Source: Methyloversatilis sp. (lineage in GTDB: Bacteria; Pseudomonadota; Gammaproteobacteria; Burkholderiales; Rhodocyclaceae). From it: DNA of 64,000 nucleotides. Every line of letters starts with the position of its first letter. Positions within the stretch are counted from its first letter, which is position 1. The position numbers were made by a program, and so were the translations under genes. Below are positions 1 to 9,587 of the stretch, one piece after another. Location: positions 1 through 64,000 of the forward strand of contig NZ_JAUYRO010000088.1 in assembly GCF_030696805.1 (NCBI RefSeq), read 5' to 3'. The notes beneath the pieces are model-generated. The model was not told where the DNA came from, made no database searches, and was given only the letters and a program-made list of their open reading frames with translations.

Positions 1-111
1 GTAGGTTGGGGTGAGCGCAGCGATGCCCAACAGGCAACGCGATGTCGTTTCCGGCCGCGCCCCGCGGCTCGAGGTAGGTTGGGGTGAGCGCAGCGATGCC
101 CAACAGGCAAC
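1..111. repeat. Two direct copies of a 38-bp REP-like repeat
   Basis: Two identical 38-bp copies start at 1 and 74. Each contains an inverted repeat with arms GTTGGG and CCCAAC around a short GC-rich loop, so each copy can fold into a hairpin. They lie downstream of the leftward murB stop codon, where a palindromic intergenic repeat could act as a transcript end or mRNA-stabilising element. Similar short repeats are common between genes in betaproteobacteria; the family is not identified here. Confidence 0.7.
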
Positions 112-134
112 AGGCGGTCCACCGGACCGCGCGC

Positions 135-1160
135 TCAGCGCAGGATCAGTGGCTCGGGTTCGAGCGTCACGCCGAAGCGCGCGTGTACGCTGGCCCGGAT
201 GTCGGCGGCAAGGTCAAGCAGGTCGGTGGCGGAGGCCTCGCCATGGTTAACCAGTACCAGTGCCTGCCTGTCATGTACGCCGGCCTCGCCGCGGCGCACG
301 CCTTTCCAGCCGCAATGATCGATCAGCCACGCAGCGGCGAATTTCACTGCTCCGTCGGCCGCCGGATGATGCGGCGCGTCGGGGTGGGCGGCGAGCAGCG
401 TTGCAGCGGCATCGGCCGGCAGTACGGGGTTGCGGAAGAAGCTGCCGGCGTTGCCGAGCACGGCGGGGTCGGGCAGCTTGGCGCGGCGCACGGCGCACAC
501 CGCGTCGAACACGTGCTGCGGCGTCACCTGCGTGACGCCGCGCGATGAAAGTTCGCGCTGCAGGTCGGCGTAGTCGCAGCGCACTTCGGGCCGTGTGCCC
601 AGCCGGAAGGCGACGCGCGTGATGACGGCGCGGCCCGCCAACTCGCGCTTGAACACGCTGTCTCGATAGCCGGCCCGGCATTCATCGGCGCCCAGCCGCA
701 GCCATCGGCGGTCGGTCATGTCCCAGGCGTCGACGTGGTCAAGGTAGTCGATCAGTTCGACGCCGTAGGCCCCGATGTTCTGCACGGGTGCGGCGCCGAC
801 AGTGCCCGGAATCAGTGCGAGGTTCTCGAGTCCGTGCCAGCCTTGCGCCAGCGCGTGAGCGACCCAGTCGTGCCAGTTTTCGCCCGCTGCGACTGATACG
901 AGCACGTCGTTGCCTGTGCGACCCAGCACGTCGATGCCGCGCGTGCGCATGTGCAGCACCGTGCCGTCGACATCCCGTCCGAACACAATGTTGCTGCCTC
1001 CGCCGAGCACCAGCACCGGGCCGCCGACGTCAAGCGCCGCGTCGGTCAGCACCGGCAGATCGGCTGCATCGTCGACCGGCTGCAGCCGGGCAGCGCGAGC
1101 CGGCAGGTGCAGGGTATTGAGGTTACGCAGGTCGGCGTCGGTCTGGAGGGGCTGGATCAT
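135..1160 (-). CDS. murB: UDP-N-acetylmuramate dehydrogenase
   Basis: MurB reduces UDP-GlcNAc-enolpyruvate to UDP-MurNAc with NADPH and FAD in cytoplasmic peptidoglycan precursor synthesis. The 341-residue length fits the E. coli-type (type I) enzyme. Visible motifs are the FAD-binding stretch GGGSNIVF, the substrate loop IPGTVGAAPVQNIGAYG, the catalytic serine in GNAGSFFRNP and a C-terminal Glu in LEPEPLIL. The start is the ATG at 1160. It is monocistronic here and divergent from acnB. Confidence 0.96.
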   Translation of the reverse strand: MIQPLQTDADLRNLNTLHLPARAARLQPVDDAADLPVLTDAALDVGGPVLVLGGGSNIVFGRDVDGTVLHMRTRGIDVLGRTGNDVLVSVAAGENWHDWVAHALAQGWHGLENLALIPGTVGAAPVQNIGAYGVELIDYLDHVDAWDMTDRRWLRLGADECRAGYRDSVFKRELAGRAVITRVAFRLGTRPEVRCDYADLQRELSSRGVTQVTPQHVFDAVCAVRRAKLPDPAVLGNAGSFFRNPVLPADAAATLLAAHPDAPHHPAADGAVKFAAAWLIDHCGWKGVRRGEAGVHDRQALVLVNHGEASATDLLDLAADIRASVHARFGVTLEPEPLILR

Positions 1161-1191
1161 GGGGCGCCGGGCGAAAAGGGCAGCGCGAGTA

Positions 1192-1227
1192 TAGCCAAGC
1201 CCGTAGCCAAGCCCGTAGCCAAGCCCC
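1192..1227. repeat. Three tandem 12-bp units between murB and acnB
   Basis: The 12-bp unit TAGCCAAGCCCG is repeated three times with only an end mismatch. It lies 30 bp before the murB start codon and about 25 bp upstream of the proposed acnB -35 element, so it is in the regulatory space of both genes. Slippage could change the copy number. No binding protein is proposed. Confidence 0.75.
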
Positions 1228-1250
1228 GCCGCATGGACTCACGGACCTCC

Positions 1251-1279
1251 TTGGCGGTCAATCGAATAAAAGATATCAT
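1251..1279 (+). promoter_or_regulatory. Candidate sigma-70 promoter of acnB
   Basis: TTGGCG, a 17-bp spacer and TATCAT lie in a locally AT-rich patch, oriented toward acnB. The predicted transcript start near 1286 leaves a leader of about 200 nt before the GTG codon. A second possible -10 (TATGAT, 1451-1456) lies closer to the gene but has no good -35. Based on consensus matching only. Confidence 0.5.
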
Positions 1280-1486
1280 ATATAAGACTTGAACCTCCCG
1301 CTTGCGCGACGCTATTGCAGTGCGCCATGCGGGTTTGCGAATGGCCGCAGCGCACGGTATCGCCGTGTGGCGGCCGGTTCGCATCGGTACAGGCCGCGGA
1401 TTTTCTGTCCGTGTCTTCGTGCGACGCACCATCGAGCCGGTGTGTCGTTCTATGATGCGAAATACCCGTCCACCGGAGGAACCACC

Positions 1487-4072
1487 GTGCTTGAAGCTTA
1501 TCGTGCCCATGTTGCTGAACGCGCCGCGCTCGGCATCCCGCCGCTGCCGCTGACTGCGAAGCAGACTGCCGAACTGATCGAACTGCTGAAGGCGCCGCCC
1601 GCAGGCGAGGAAGCCACGCTGGTCGAACTGATCACCCACCGCGTGCCGGCCGGCGTGGACGACGCCGCCAAGGTGAAGGCGAGCTACCTGGCCGCCGTGG
1701 CGCACGGCATCGAAAAGTGCGCGCTCATTTCGCGTGCCAAGGCGACCGAACTGCTGGGCACGATGCTCGGCGGCTACAACATCAGCCCGATGATCGAATT
1801 GCTGGACGACGCCGAAGTGGGCGCCGTGGCTGCCGAAGGCCTGAAGAAGACGTTGCTGATGTTCGACCAGTTCCACGATGTGAAGGACAAGGCCGATGCC
1901 GGCAACGCCAACGCGGTTGCCGTCATGAAGAGCTGGGCCGACGCCGAATGGTTCACCAGCCGCCCTGAAGTACCGAAGTCGATCACGCTGACCATCCTGA
2001 AGGTGACCGGCGAAACCAACACCGACGACCTGTCGCCGGCACCGGACGCATGGAGCCGCCCGGACATTCCGCTGCACGCGCTCGCCATGCTGAAGAATGC
2101 CCGCCCCGGCATCACGCCGGAAGAAGATGGCAAGCGCGGCCCGGTCAAGTTCATCGAATCACTGCGCGCCCGCGGCAACCTCGTGGCCTACGTCGGCGAC
2201 GTGGTGGGCACCGGCTCCAGCCGCAAGTCGGCCACCAACTCGGTGCTGTGGTTCACCGGCGAAGACATTCCCTTCGTGCCGAACAAGCGTTTCGGCGGCG
2301 TGTGCCTGGGCAGCAAGATCGCACCGATCTTCTACAACACGATGGAAGACGCCGGCGCGCTGCCGATCGAACTCGACGTGAGCCAGATGGACATGGGCGA
2401 CGTGATCGAACTGCGTCCTTATGAAGGCAAGGCACTGAAGGACGGCCAGGTGATTGCCGAATTCACCGTCAAGTCCGACGTGCTGTTCGATGAAGTACGC
2501 GCCGGCGGCCGCATTCCGCTGATCGTCGGGCGCGGCCTGACGGCCAAGGCACGCGAGGCGCTGGGTCTTGCTCCGTCGACACTGTTCCGCCTGCCGCAGG
2601 TGCCGGCCGATACCGGCAAGGGCTATTCGCTGGCGCAGAAGATGGTCGGCCGCGCCTGTGGCCTGCCCGAAGGGAAAGGCATGCGCCCGGGTACCTACTG
2701 CGAACCGAAGATGACCACGGTCGGCAGCCAGGACACCACCGGCCCGATGACGCGCGACGAACTGAAGGATCTGGCCTGCCTCGGCTTCTCGGCCGACCTG
2801 GTGATGCAGTCCTTCTGCCACACCGCCGCCTACCCGAAACCGGTCGACGTGAAGATGCATCGCGAACTGCCGGCCTTCATCAGCACGCGCGGCGGTGTAG
2901 CGCTGCGTCCGGGTGACGGCGTCATCCACTCGTGGCTGAACCGCCTGCTGCTGCCGGACACCGTCGGCACCGGCGGCGACTCGCACACCCGCTTCCCGAT
3001 CGGCATTTCCTTCCCGGCCGGTTCCGGTCTGGTTGCCTTTGCCGCCGCCACCGGCGTCATGCCGCTCGACATGCCGGAATCGGTGCTGGTGCGCTTCAAG
3101 GGCACGATGCAGCCCGGCATCACATTGCGCGATCTGGTGCATGCGATTCCGCTGTACGCGATCAAGGCCGGCCTGCTGACGGTCGAGAAGAAGGGCAAGA
3201 AGAACATCTTCTCCGGCCGCATCCTGGAAATTGAAGGCCTGCCGGACCTGAAGGTGGAACAGGCATTCGAGCTGTCGGACGCGTCCGCCGAACGTTCGGC
3301 CGCCGGCTGCGCGGTCAAGCTCAACAAGGAGCCGATGATCGAGTACATGAATTCGAATATCGTGCTGATGAAGAACATGATTGCCAACGGCTATCAGGAC
3401 GCCCGCACGCTGGCCCGCCGCATCAAGGCGATGGAAGCCTGGCTGGCCGACCCGAAACTGCTGGAAGGTGACGCCGACGCCGAGTACGCCGCCGTGATCG
3501 AAATCGATCTGGCCGACATCAAGGAACCCATCGTCTGCTGCCCGAACGACCCGGACGACGCGAAGTTCCTGTCCGAAGTGCAGGGTCAGGCCATCGACGA
3601 AGTGTTCATCGGCTCGTGCATGACCAATATCGGGCACTTCCGTGCGGCATCCAAGCTGCTCGAAGGCAAGCGCGACATCCCGGTCAAGCTGTGGATCGCT
3701 CCGCCGACCAAGATGGACGCCGCCGAACTGACCAAGGAAGGGCATTACGGTGTGTTCGGCGCCGCAGGTGCACGCACCGAAATGCCCGGCTGCTCGCTGT
3801 GCATGGGCAATCAGGCACAGGTGCGCGAAGGCGCGACCGTCATGTCGACCTCGACCCGCAATTTCCCGAACCGTCTCGGCAAGAACACCAATGTGTATCT
3901 GGGCTCCGCCGAACTGGCCGCGATCTGCTCGAAGCTCGGCCGCATCCCGACCGTCGCCGAGTACCACGCCGACATGGGTGCCATCAACAAGGACGGCGAC
4001 AAGGTGTACCGCTACATGAACTTCGACCAGATCGAGGAATACGCGGAAACCGCGAAGGAAGTGGCTGCCTGA
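1487..4072 (+). CDS. acnB: Aconitate hydratase B
   Basis: This is the bifunctional aconitase/2-methylisocitrate dehydratase of the TCA cycle, cytoplasmic, with a [4Fe-4S] cluster. The ORF track begins further upstream, but the family N-terminus ([20 protein letters not shown]) places the start at GTG 1487, preceded by GGAGGA at 7-nt spacing; this gives 861 residues, the usual AcnB length. Cluster ligands are visible near the C-terminus in [10 protein letters not shown] and [10 protein letters not shown]. The HEAT-like N-terminal domain and the swivel domain precede the catalytic core, the order characteristic of AcnB rather than AcnA. It is followed by a strong terminator and appears monocistronic. 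Confidence 0.97.
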   Translation: MLEAYRAHVAERAALGIPPLPLTAKQTAELIELLKAPPAGEEATLVELITHRVPAGVDDAAKVKASYLAAVAHGIEKCALISRAKATELLGTMLGGYNISPMIELLDDAEVGAVAAEGLKKTLLMFDQFHDVKDKADAGNANAVAVMKSWADAEWFTSRPEVPKSITLTILKVTGETNTDDLSPAPDAWSRPDIPLHALAMLKNARPGITPEEDGKRGPVKFIESLRARGNLVAYVGDVVGTGSSRKSATNSVLWFTGEDIPFVPNKRFGGVCLGSKIAPIFYNTMEDAGALPIELDVSQMDMGDVIELRPYEGKALKDGQVIAEFTVKSDVLFDEVRAGGRIPLIVGRGLTAKAREALGLAPSTLFRLPQVPADTGKGYSLAQKMVGRACGLPEGKGMRPGTYCEPKMTTVGSQDTTGPMTRDELKDLACLGFSADLVMQSFCHTAAYPKPVDVKMHRELPAFISTRGGVALRPGDGVIHSWLNRLLLPDTVGTGGDSHTRFPIGISFPAGSGLVAFAAATGVMPLDMPESVLVRFKGTMQPGITLRDLVHAIPLYAIKAGLLTVEKKGKKNIFSGRILEIEGLPDLKVEQAFELSDASAERSAAGCAVKLNKEPMIEYMNSNIVLMKNMIANGYQDARTLARRIKAMEAWLADPKLLEGDADAEYAAVIEIDLADIKEPIVCCPNDPDDAKFLSEVQGQAIDEVFIGSCMTNIGHFRAASKLLEGKRDIPVKLWIAPPTKMDAAELTKEGHYGVFGAAGARTEMPGCSLCMGNQAQVREGATVMSTSTRNFPNRLGKNTNVYLGSAELAAICSKLGRIPTVAEYHADMGAINKDGDKVYRYMNFDQIEEYAETAKEVAA

Positions 4073-4101
4073 TCCTGCGCCCGGCGCAGTGACTGACCGA
4101 A

Positions 4102-4131
4102 GGCCCGCCGGACATCCGGCGGGCCTTTTTC
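4102..4131 (+). terminator. Rho-independent terminator after acnB
   Basis: GGCCCGCCGGA, a short loop and TCCGGCGGGCC form a perfect GC stem followed by TTTTTC, 30 bp after the acnB stop. Confidence 0.9.
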
Positions 4132-4217
4132 ATGGTGCATACGTGCGTGCGGACACGAAGCGGCGCATGCCCGGTCGGCGCGACGCTCATGTTGCACTGC
4201 GACGGAGCCGCTAACGG

Positions 4218-5054
4218 GTGATCGCATTCCTTACGGCTTCGACCGGGCCTGCCATGTCTCCCGATTTCCTGCACCTCGACGTGCTGCTGGTGGAACCTTC
4301 ATCGACGCAGATGAGAATCATCCGTGAACGTGCCGGCGGCCTGGGCATCGTGCAGATCCGCGAAGCCGACGGGCTGCAGTCGGCGCTCGTCGCGATGCAG
4401 CACAAATTGCCCGATGTGGTGATCAGCGCGCTCTATCTGCCCGATGGTGACGGCACGGACCTGGTGCAGACGATGCGCGCGACCGAGGCGCTGCAGCACG
4501 TGGCATTCGTGCTTGTGTCGAGCGAAACACGGCCGCAGGCGCTCGATCCGGTGCGCCAGTCCGGTGTCTGCGGCATCCTGCCAAAGCCGTTCTCCGACGC
4601 CCAGTTGCGGCGCGTACTCGAAGCGACGGTTGATTTCCTTGCCGAGGGCGAAACAGACGATGCCGACATCGATTTCGAGTCGCTGCGCGTGCTGCTGGTC
4701 GACGACAGCGGGAACGCGCGTCGCTTCATGCGCAGGGTGCTCGAGAACATCGGCCTGCGCGACTTCGTCGAGGCGGCGAACGGGCGCGAGGCAGTCGCCC
4801 ATCTCGACCAGACGATGTTCGACCTGATCGTCACCGACTACAACATGCCGGAAATGGATGGCCGCGCGCTGGTCGAGTACGTGCGCCAGCAAAGCTGGCA
4901 GGCGTCCGTGCCTATCCTGATGGTCACCAGCGAATCGGACATGAGCCGGCTCGCTGCCGTCGAGCAAGCAGGCGTGTCGGGCATCTGCGACAAGCCGTTC
5001 GAAGCGTCGTCGATTCGCGCACTGCTGCGGCGCGCTCTGCTGCAGCCAGCCTGA
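4218..5054 (+). CDS. Response regulator with two receiver domains, the first degenerate
   Basis: Two tandem CheY-like receiver domains (about residues 20-135 and 152-275) and no output domain. The second has all signature residues: DD in LLVDDSG, phosphoacceptor Asp in IVTDYNMPEMDG, Thr in MVTSE and Lys in CDKPF. In the first, the DD pair is replaced by EP (LLVEPSS) and the phosphoacceptor position is Ala in ISALYLPDGDG, although the Lys in LPKPF remains, so it is probably a pseudo-receiver. The start is GTG 4218 (GGAG ten bases upstream) or ATG 4254, which begins closer to the domain. No cognate histidine kinase is nearby. It is 25 bp upstream of the next gene and may share its transcript. 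Confidence 0.85.
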   Translation: MIAFLTASTGPAMSPDFLHLDVLLVEPSSTQMRIIRERAGGLGIVQIREADGLQSALVAMQHKLPDVVISALYLPDGDGTDLVQTMRATEALQHVAFVLVSSETRPQALDPVRQSGVCGILPKPFSDAQLRRVLEATVDFLAEGETDDADIDFESLRVLLVDDSGNARRFMRRVLENIGLRDFVEAANGREAVAHLDQTMFDLIVTDYNMPEMDGRALVEYVRQQSWQASVPILMVTSESDMSRLAAVEQAGVSGICDKPFEASSIRALLRRALLQPA

Positions 5055-5079
5055 CGGCACCGTCCTACCGGAGAATTCG

Positions 5080-6567
5080 ATGGAAACCTTGATGTCGGTG
5101 TTCCAGGTCAGCCTGGGCGTAGCCCTGGTGATCGGGCTGGTGCTGTTGCTGCTGTATCGCTACATCCAGGACAGCACGCAGACCCAGCACACCATCCTGC
5201 GCAACTACCCTGTCGTGGGTCACCTGCGCTACTTCTTCGAACAGCTTGGCGAATACTTCCGGCAGTACTTCTTTCTCGGCGACCGGGAAGAGATGCCGTT
5301 CAATCGCGCCACCCGCGGCTGGGTGTACCGGCTGGCGAAGAACGAGGGCGGCATCATCGGCTTCGGCTCGACCTATTCGCTGCACGAGCCCGGCGCGCTG
5401 ATCTTCGTCAATGCGCCGTTTCCGGTGCTCGACGAGGACCGCGAGAACACGCCGCCGCTGATCCTGGGTAACGGGTTCTGCGACAAGCCCTTCACCGCGC
5501 GCTCCATCGTGAACGTCAGCGGCATGAGTTTCGGTGCGATTTCCGCACCTGCCGTGCAGGCACTGTCGCGCGGCGCAGCCCAGGCAGGGTGCTGGATGAG
5601 TACCGGCGAGGGCGGGCTGTCGCCGTATCACCTGGAAGGCAATTGCGACGTCATCCTGCAGATCGGCACCGCCAAGTACGGCGTGCGCGATTCGCAGGGC
5701 CTGCTGTCGGAGGCGCGGCTGCGCGAGCTGGCGGCGATCGAATCGGTGCGCGCGTTCGAGATCAAGCTGTCGCAGGGTGCGAAACCGGGCAAGGGCGGCG
5801 TATTGCCGGCGGCCAAGGTGACCGCGGAGATCGCGCGCATACGCGGCATTCCGCAGGGTGTCGATTCGATCAGCCCGAACCGTCATCCGGAAGTGTCGAA
5901 CGTCGAACAACTGCTCGACCGCATCGCGCTGATCCGTGATGTCACCGGCAAGCCGGTCGGCATCAAGACTGCGCTCGGCGGTTGGCACTTCATGAACGAT
6001 CTGTGCGAGGCGATCCTGCGCCGCGGCATCGCTGCCGCGCCGGATTTCATCGCGATCGACGGCGGCGAGGGCGGTTCAGGGGCGGCGCCGCAGGCGCTGG
6101 CCGATCACGTCGCGCTGTCGATCGACGAAGCACTGCCACGTGCGGTCGATTCACTGATCGAAGCGGGTCTGCGCGAGCGGGTGAAGGTGATTGCCGCCGG
6201 CAAGCTGGTGACCTCGGCCCGCGCCGCATGGGCGCTGTCGGCCGGGGCGGACTTCGTCAACACGGCGCGCGGCTTCATGTTTTCGCTTGGTTGCATCCAG
6301 GCCCTGCGCTGCCATTCGAACAGTTGTCCAACCGGCATCACGACGCACAACCCCAAGCTGCACCGCGGGCTCGACGTCGCGGACAAGGCGGCCCGGGTGG
6401 CCAACTACTGCCTCAACATGAATCAGGAGATCGACATGATTGCCCACTCGTGCGGGCTGCGCCATGCGCGGGAATTCCGTCGCGAGCACACGCGCATCGT
6501 GCAGCCGAACGGCCAGAGCACGGCGCTGAACATGCTGTATCCCTACCCTGTGGCGCGTACCGCCTGA
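5080..6567 (+). CDS. FMN-binding glutamate synthase family protein, membrane-anchored
   Basis: 495 residues. An N-terminal transmembrane helix (about residues 8-30, VALVIGLVLLLLYRYI) precedes a GltB-like FMN-binding TIM barrel. The cluster-type cysteines appear in CHSNSCPTGITTHNP, and glycine-rich phosphate loops occur in SGMSFGAISAPA and DGGEGGSGAAP. True glutamate synthase large subunits also have a glutaminase domain and are far longer, so this is a stand-alone synthase-domain protein whose electron donor and substrate are unknown. The start is ATG 5080 with GGAG upstream. Confidence 0.88.
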   Translation: METLMSVFQVSLGVALVIGLVLLLLYRYIQDSTQTQHTILRNYPVVGHLRYFFEQLGEYFRQYFFLGDREEMPFNRATRGWVYRLAKNEGGIIGFGSTYSLHEPGALIFVNAPFPVLDEDRENTPPLILGNGFCDKPFTARSIVNVSGMSFGAISAPAVQALSRGAAQAGCWMSTGEGGLSPYHLEGNCDVILQIGTAKYGVRDSQGLLSEARLRELAAIESVRAFEIKLSQGAKPGKGGVLPAAKVTAEIARIRGIPQGVDSISPNRHPEVSNVEQLLDRIALIRDVTGKPVGIKTALGGWHFMNDLCEAILRRGIAAAPDFIAIDGGEGGSGAAPQALADHVALSIDEALPRAVDSLIEAGLRERVKVIAAGKLVTSARAAWALSAGADFVNTARGFMFSLGCIQALRCHSNSCPTGITTHNPKLHRGLDVADKAARVANYCLNMNQEIDMIAHSCGLRHAREFRREHTRIVQPNGQSTALNMLYPYPVARTA

Positions 6568-6606
6568 ACACGCGGTGGGCGCATCAGCCCGCCGCGCGCC
6601 TTCGAC

Positions 6607-7104
6607 TTACTTCTTCAGCGTGCTGCCTGCGCGTTCAAGACCGCCTTCGTAGATGCCGCTGATCACCTTCTTCGCTTCTTCGTCGCTGGCGCCGCTGGCG
6701 TCGAAGGTCGATGACCACTTCACCCGCGTCTTGCCTTCGCCGGCCGGGCTCAGCGCCAGCGTCGCCACATAGTTCTTCACCGGCAGCGGGCTGCTCAGGA
6801 TGGTGTAGGTGTAGGTGTGCTTGACGCCGCTGTAGGCGGTCAGTTTTTCCTCGATCTTCCCGCCGTTGCCGAGCGTCAGCGTGCGCGTGGCGCCGGCCTT
6901 GATGCCGGCGCCCTTCATCGTGCTGGAGGCCACCGCCGGGTGCCACACATCGAGCCCGTTGAAATCACCCACCAGTTTCCAGACGGTGTCGGGCGAACCA
7001 TCGACCGTGGCTTCGCGTTCCACTGACAACTTGCCGGCAGCCACGCTGACGGAGGCGATCAGCATCAGGCTGCTGCCGGCGACGAATGTGCGAAAAGCGT
7101 TCAT
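6607..7104 (-). CDS. Exported SRPBCC-family (START/Bet v1-like) protein
   Basis: 165 residues, with a signal peptide (MNAFRTFVAGSSLMLIASVSVAAG) followed by one SRPBCC domain that begins VEREATVDGSPDTVWKLVGDF, the usual opening of polyketide-cyclase/START-like proteins. The ORF track start is 26 codons too early; ATG 7104 has AAAGGA seven bases upstream and begins the signal peptide directly. It probably binds a hydrophobic ligand in the periplasm; the ligand is unknown. Convergent with the preceding synthase gene. Confidence 0.82.
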   Translation of the reverse strand: MNAFRTFVAGSSLMLIASVSVAAGKLSVEREATVDGSPDTVWKLVGDFNGLDVWHPAVASSTMKGAGIKAGATRTLTLGNGGKIEEKLTAYSGVKHTYTYTILSSPLPVKNYVATLALSPAGEGKTRVKWSSTFDASGASDEEAKKVISGIYEGGLERAGSTLKK

Positions 7105-7197
7105 CAGTTGTTCCTTTTTGAAGTTCGGATCGGAGCGCCGCAGGGCGCTGCCGCGGATTATCGGCTGCATCCGCGGTATCACGCCGAACTATTCCGG

Positions 7198-8280
7198 TCA
7201 GGCGGTGAGCCTGCGTCGCTGCAGCGCGTCGGCCGTCGTTGCAGCGAGTTCGCGCAGCATCCGTTCGGTGGTCGCCCAGTCCACGCAGGCGTCTGTGACA
7301 GAGCAGCCGTAGCGCAGTCGCGAAAGATCGGCCGGAATCGGCTGGTTGCCCGCTTCAAGATGGCTTTCGATCATGACGCCGACGATGGAGCGATTGCCAT
7401 CGCGGATCTGTGCGGCGACGTCCGCCAGCACGAGCGGCTGCATTTCGGGCTTCTTGAACGAGTTCGCGTGCGAACAATCGACGACGATGTTGGGCGGCAG
7501 CTCCGCCCGGATCAGCGACTGTTCGGCCAGCTTGATGCTGACCGAGTCGTAGTTCGGCCGCCCGGCACCACCACGCAGCACCAGGTGACCGTGCGGATTG
7601 CCGCGCGTGCGGATGATGCTGGAGCGTCCGTAGCGGCTGATGCCGAGGAAGCTGTGCGGCCGCGACGCCGAAATGATGGCGTTGATCGCCGCATTCACAT
7701 CGCCGTCGGTTGCGTTCTTGAAGCCGACCGGCGTGGACAGGCCGCTGGCCATTTCGCGGTGTGTCTGCGATTCGGAGGTGCGCGCGCCGATCGCCGTCCA
7801 CGACACCAGATCGCCCAGGTACTGCGGCGAAATCGGATCGAGCGCTTCGGTAGCGGCCGGAAGGCCCAGTTCTGCGACGTCGAGCAGGAAGCGGCGAGCG
7901 CGGCGCATGCCCTCCTCGATGCGGAAGCTGTCGTCCATGAAGGGGTCGTTGATGTAGCCCTTCCAGCCGGTCGTGGTGCGCGGCTTTTCGAAATAGACGC
8001 GCATCACCAGCAGCAGGCTGCCGGCCAGATCTGCAGCCAGAACGTGCAGGCGCCGCGCATATTCCATGCAGGCGACCGGATCGTGCATCGAACACGGGCC
8101 CACCACCACCAGCAGCCGCGGATCGCTGCGTTCCAGCACGCCGCGCACGGCGGCGCGCCCCTCGTTGACGCTGTGTGCGGCGGCGGCGCTCAGCGGCAGG
8201 TCGTTCTTGATGTCGACCGGTGCCGCCATCACGCCGAAACTTTCGATGCGCCCGTCTTCCAGTGAGCTGTCGCTGTCCAT
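7198..8280 (-). CDS. aroG: 3-deoxy-7-phosphoheptulonate synthase (class I DAHP synthase)
   Basis: Condenses phosphoenolpyruvate and erythrose 4-phosphate in the first shikimate-pathway step. The 360-residue protein carries the class I signatures VVVGPCSMHDP, YFEKPRTTTGWKGYINDP, GARTSESQTHREMASGLSTPVGFKN, RGGAGRPNYD and VDCSHANS, with metal-ligand Cys, His, Glu and Asp residues in place. The start is ATG 8280, preceded by GAGGAG, not the upstream ATG of the ORF track. The sequence alone does not say which aromatic amino acid inhibits it, so the symbol marks the family. Confidence 0.94.
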   Translation of the reverse strand: MDSDSSLEDGRIESFGVMAAPVDIKNDLPLSAAAAHSVNEGRAAVRGVLERSDPRLLVVVGPCSMHDPVACMEYARRLHVLAADLAGSLLLVMRVYFEKPRTTTGWKGYINDPFMDDSFRIEEGMRRARRFLLDVAELGLPAATEALDPISPQYLGDLVSWTAIGARTSESQTHREMASGLSTPVGFKNATDGDVNAAINAIISASRPHSFLGISRYGRSSIIRTRGNPHGHLVLRGGAGRPNYDSVSIKLAEQSLIRAELPPNIVVDCSHANSFKKPEMQPLVLADVAAQIRDGNRSIVGVMIESHLEAGNQPIPADLSRLRYGCSVTDACVDWATTERMLRELAATTADALQRRRLTA

Positions 8281-8352
8281 GTCCGTTCTCCTCGGTAGCA
8301 CCGGACAGTGAACGCCCGCGCGCGCCTCAAGTCAATCGGCCATGCCGCGGCG

Positions 8353-9480
8353 TCAGTTCAGTGCAGCGTCGCCGGCCGCGGTGCGGGTGCCGTTCCAGCG
8401 TACGCGGTAGATCGCGTTCGCATGATCGTCGGACACCAGAAGGCTGCCGTCGGGCAGTTCCAGCACATCGGCCGGGCGGCCGAACACGGCATCGTTGAGG
8501 CCGAGGAAACCTTCGATGAAAGGGGTGTAGCTCACCACCTTGTTGCCGTCGAGGCGCGCCATCATCACCCGGTAGCCATCCGGCTTGCTGCGGTTCCACG
8601 AGCCGTGCTCGGCGATGAACAAAGCGTTGCGGTATTCGTCCGGAAATTGCTGGCCGCTGTAGAAACGCATGCCGAGCGGTGCCACATGGGCACCCAGGTT
8701 CAGCGCGGGTGCCGTGTAGTCGCCGCACGACTTGCCCTGTCCGAACTCCGGATCGGACACGGTGCCGCCGTGGCAGTAGGGATAGCCGAAGTGCTGGCCT
8801 GCCTTCGCGACGCGGTTCAGTTCGCAAGGCGGCGTGTCGTCGCCCATCCAGTCGCGTCCATTGTCGGTGAACCACAGTTCGCCGCTTTTCGGGTGCCAGT
8901 CGAAGCCGACCGTATTGCGCACGCCGCGCGCAAACACCTCGAGCCCGCTGCCATCCGCATTCATGCGCATGATGTTTGAGTAGCCATCCTTGTCCCGGTC
9001 ACAGATGTTGCACGGCGCGCCGACCGGCACGTACAGCTTGTCATCCGGGCCGAAAGCGATGAATTTCCAGCCGTGCGCCTTGTCCGACGGAAAACGGTCG
9101 CTGACCAGTACCGGTGCCGGCGGCGCGTCGAGCCGCTTGTCGATACCCGGCAGTTTGACGATGCGGTCGACCGCGGACACGTACAGGTCGCCCTTGCGCC
9201 AGGCCACGCCGACCGGCATGTTCAGGCCGCTGGCCACCTTGACTGCAGTGCCTGCTGCCATCGTCGTGCTGTCGTAAGGTATCGCGCTGACGTGACCCTT
9301 GCGCGACCCGACATAAAGCCGGCCCGCCTCGCCGAGCGTCATTGCACGCGGGTTGTCGACCTTGGCCCACAGCTCGATGCCGAAGCCGGGTGGCACGCTG
9401 AGATGCTGCGGAACTTGCTGCGCTTGAGTGACGACCGGGCTTAATGCAATGGCGCAGGCGGTCAGCAGGGTTCGTATCAT
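8353..9480 (-). CDS. Exported PQQ-dependent sugar (sorbosone) dehydrogenase family protein
   Basis: 375 residues with a cleavable signal peptide (MIRTLLTACAIALSPVVTQAQ). The rest is a beta-propeller of the glucose/sorbosone dehydrogenase type, recognised by PPGFGIELWAKVDNPRAM, GSRKGHVSAI, RKGDLYVSAVDRIVKL, VGAPCNICDRDKDGY, RNTVGFDWHPKSGELWFTDNGRD and FIAEHGSWNR. Such proteins are periplasmic PQQ-linked aldose or sorbosone dehydrogenases; substrate and even PQQ binding are inferred from family only. Divergent from the downstream nuclease-type gene. Confidence 0.88.
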   Translation of the reverse strand: MIRTLLTACAIALSPVVTQAQQVPQHLSVPPGFGIELWAKVDNPRAMTLGEAGRLYVGSRKGHVSAIPYDSTTMAAGTAVKVASGLNMPVGVAWRKGDLYVSAVDRIVKLPGIDKRLDAPPAPVLVSDRFPSDKAHGWKFIAFGPDDKLYVPVGAPCNICDRDKDGYSNIMRMNADGSGLEVFARGVRNTVGFDWHPKSGELWFTDNGRDWMGDDTPPCELNRVAKAGQHFGYPYCHGGTVSDPEFGQGKSCGDYTAPALNLGAHVAPLGMRFYSGQQFPDEYRNALFIAEHGSWNRSKPDGYRVMMARLDGNKVVSYTPFIEGFLGLNDAVFGRPADVLELPDGSLLVSDDHANAIYRVRWNGTRTAAGDAALN

Positions 9481-9587
9481 CCGTTTCTCCTGAAACTCAA
9501 TCGGGTCAGTTCAACCGGATCGACCGGTTCGGTCGTCAGGCGTTCCAAACCAGGACGCTGCCGACAACGGAGGCAGAAAGGCAAATC

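Noticed and set aside
2159-3967. 602-aa ORF antisense to acnB
   Set aside because: Shadow of the acnB reading frame caused by high third-position G+C; composition and lack of any motif are artefactual.
7108-8265. 385-aa plus-strand ORF over DAHP synthase
   Set aside because: Antisense to a gene with full class I DAHP synthase motifs.
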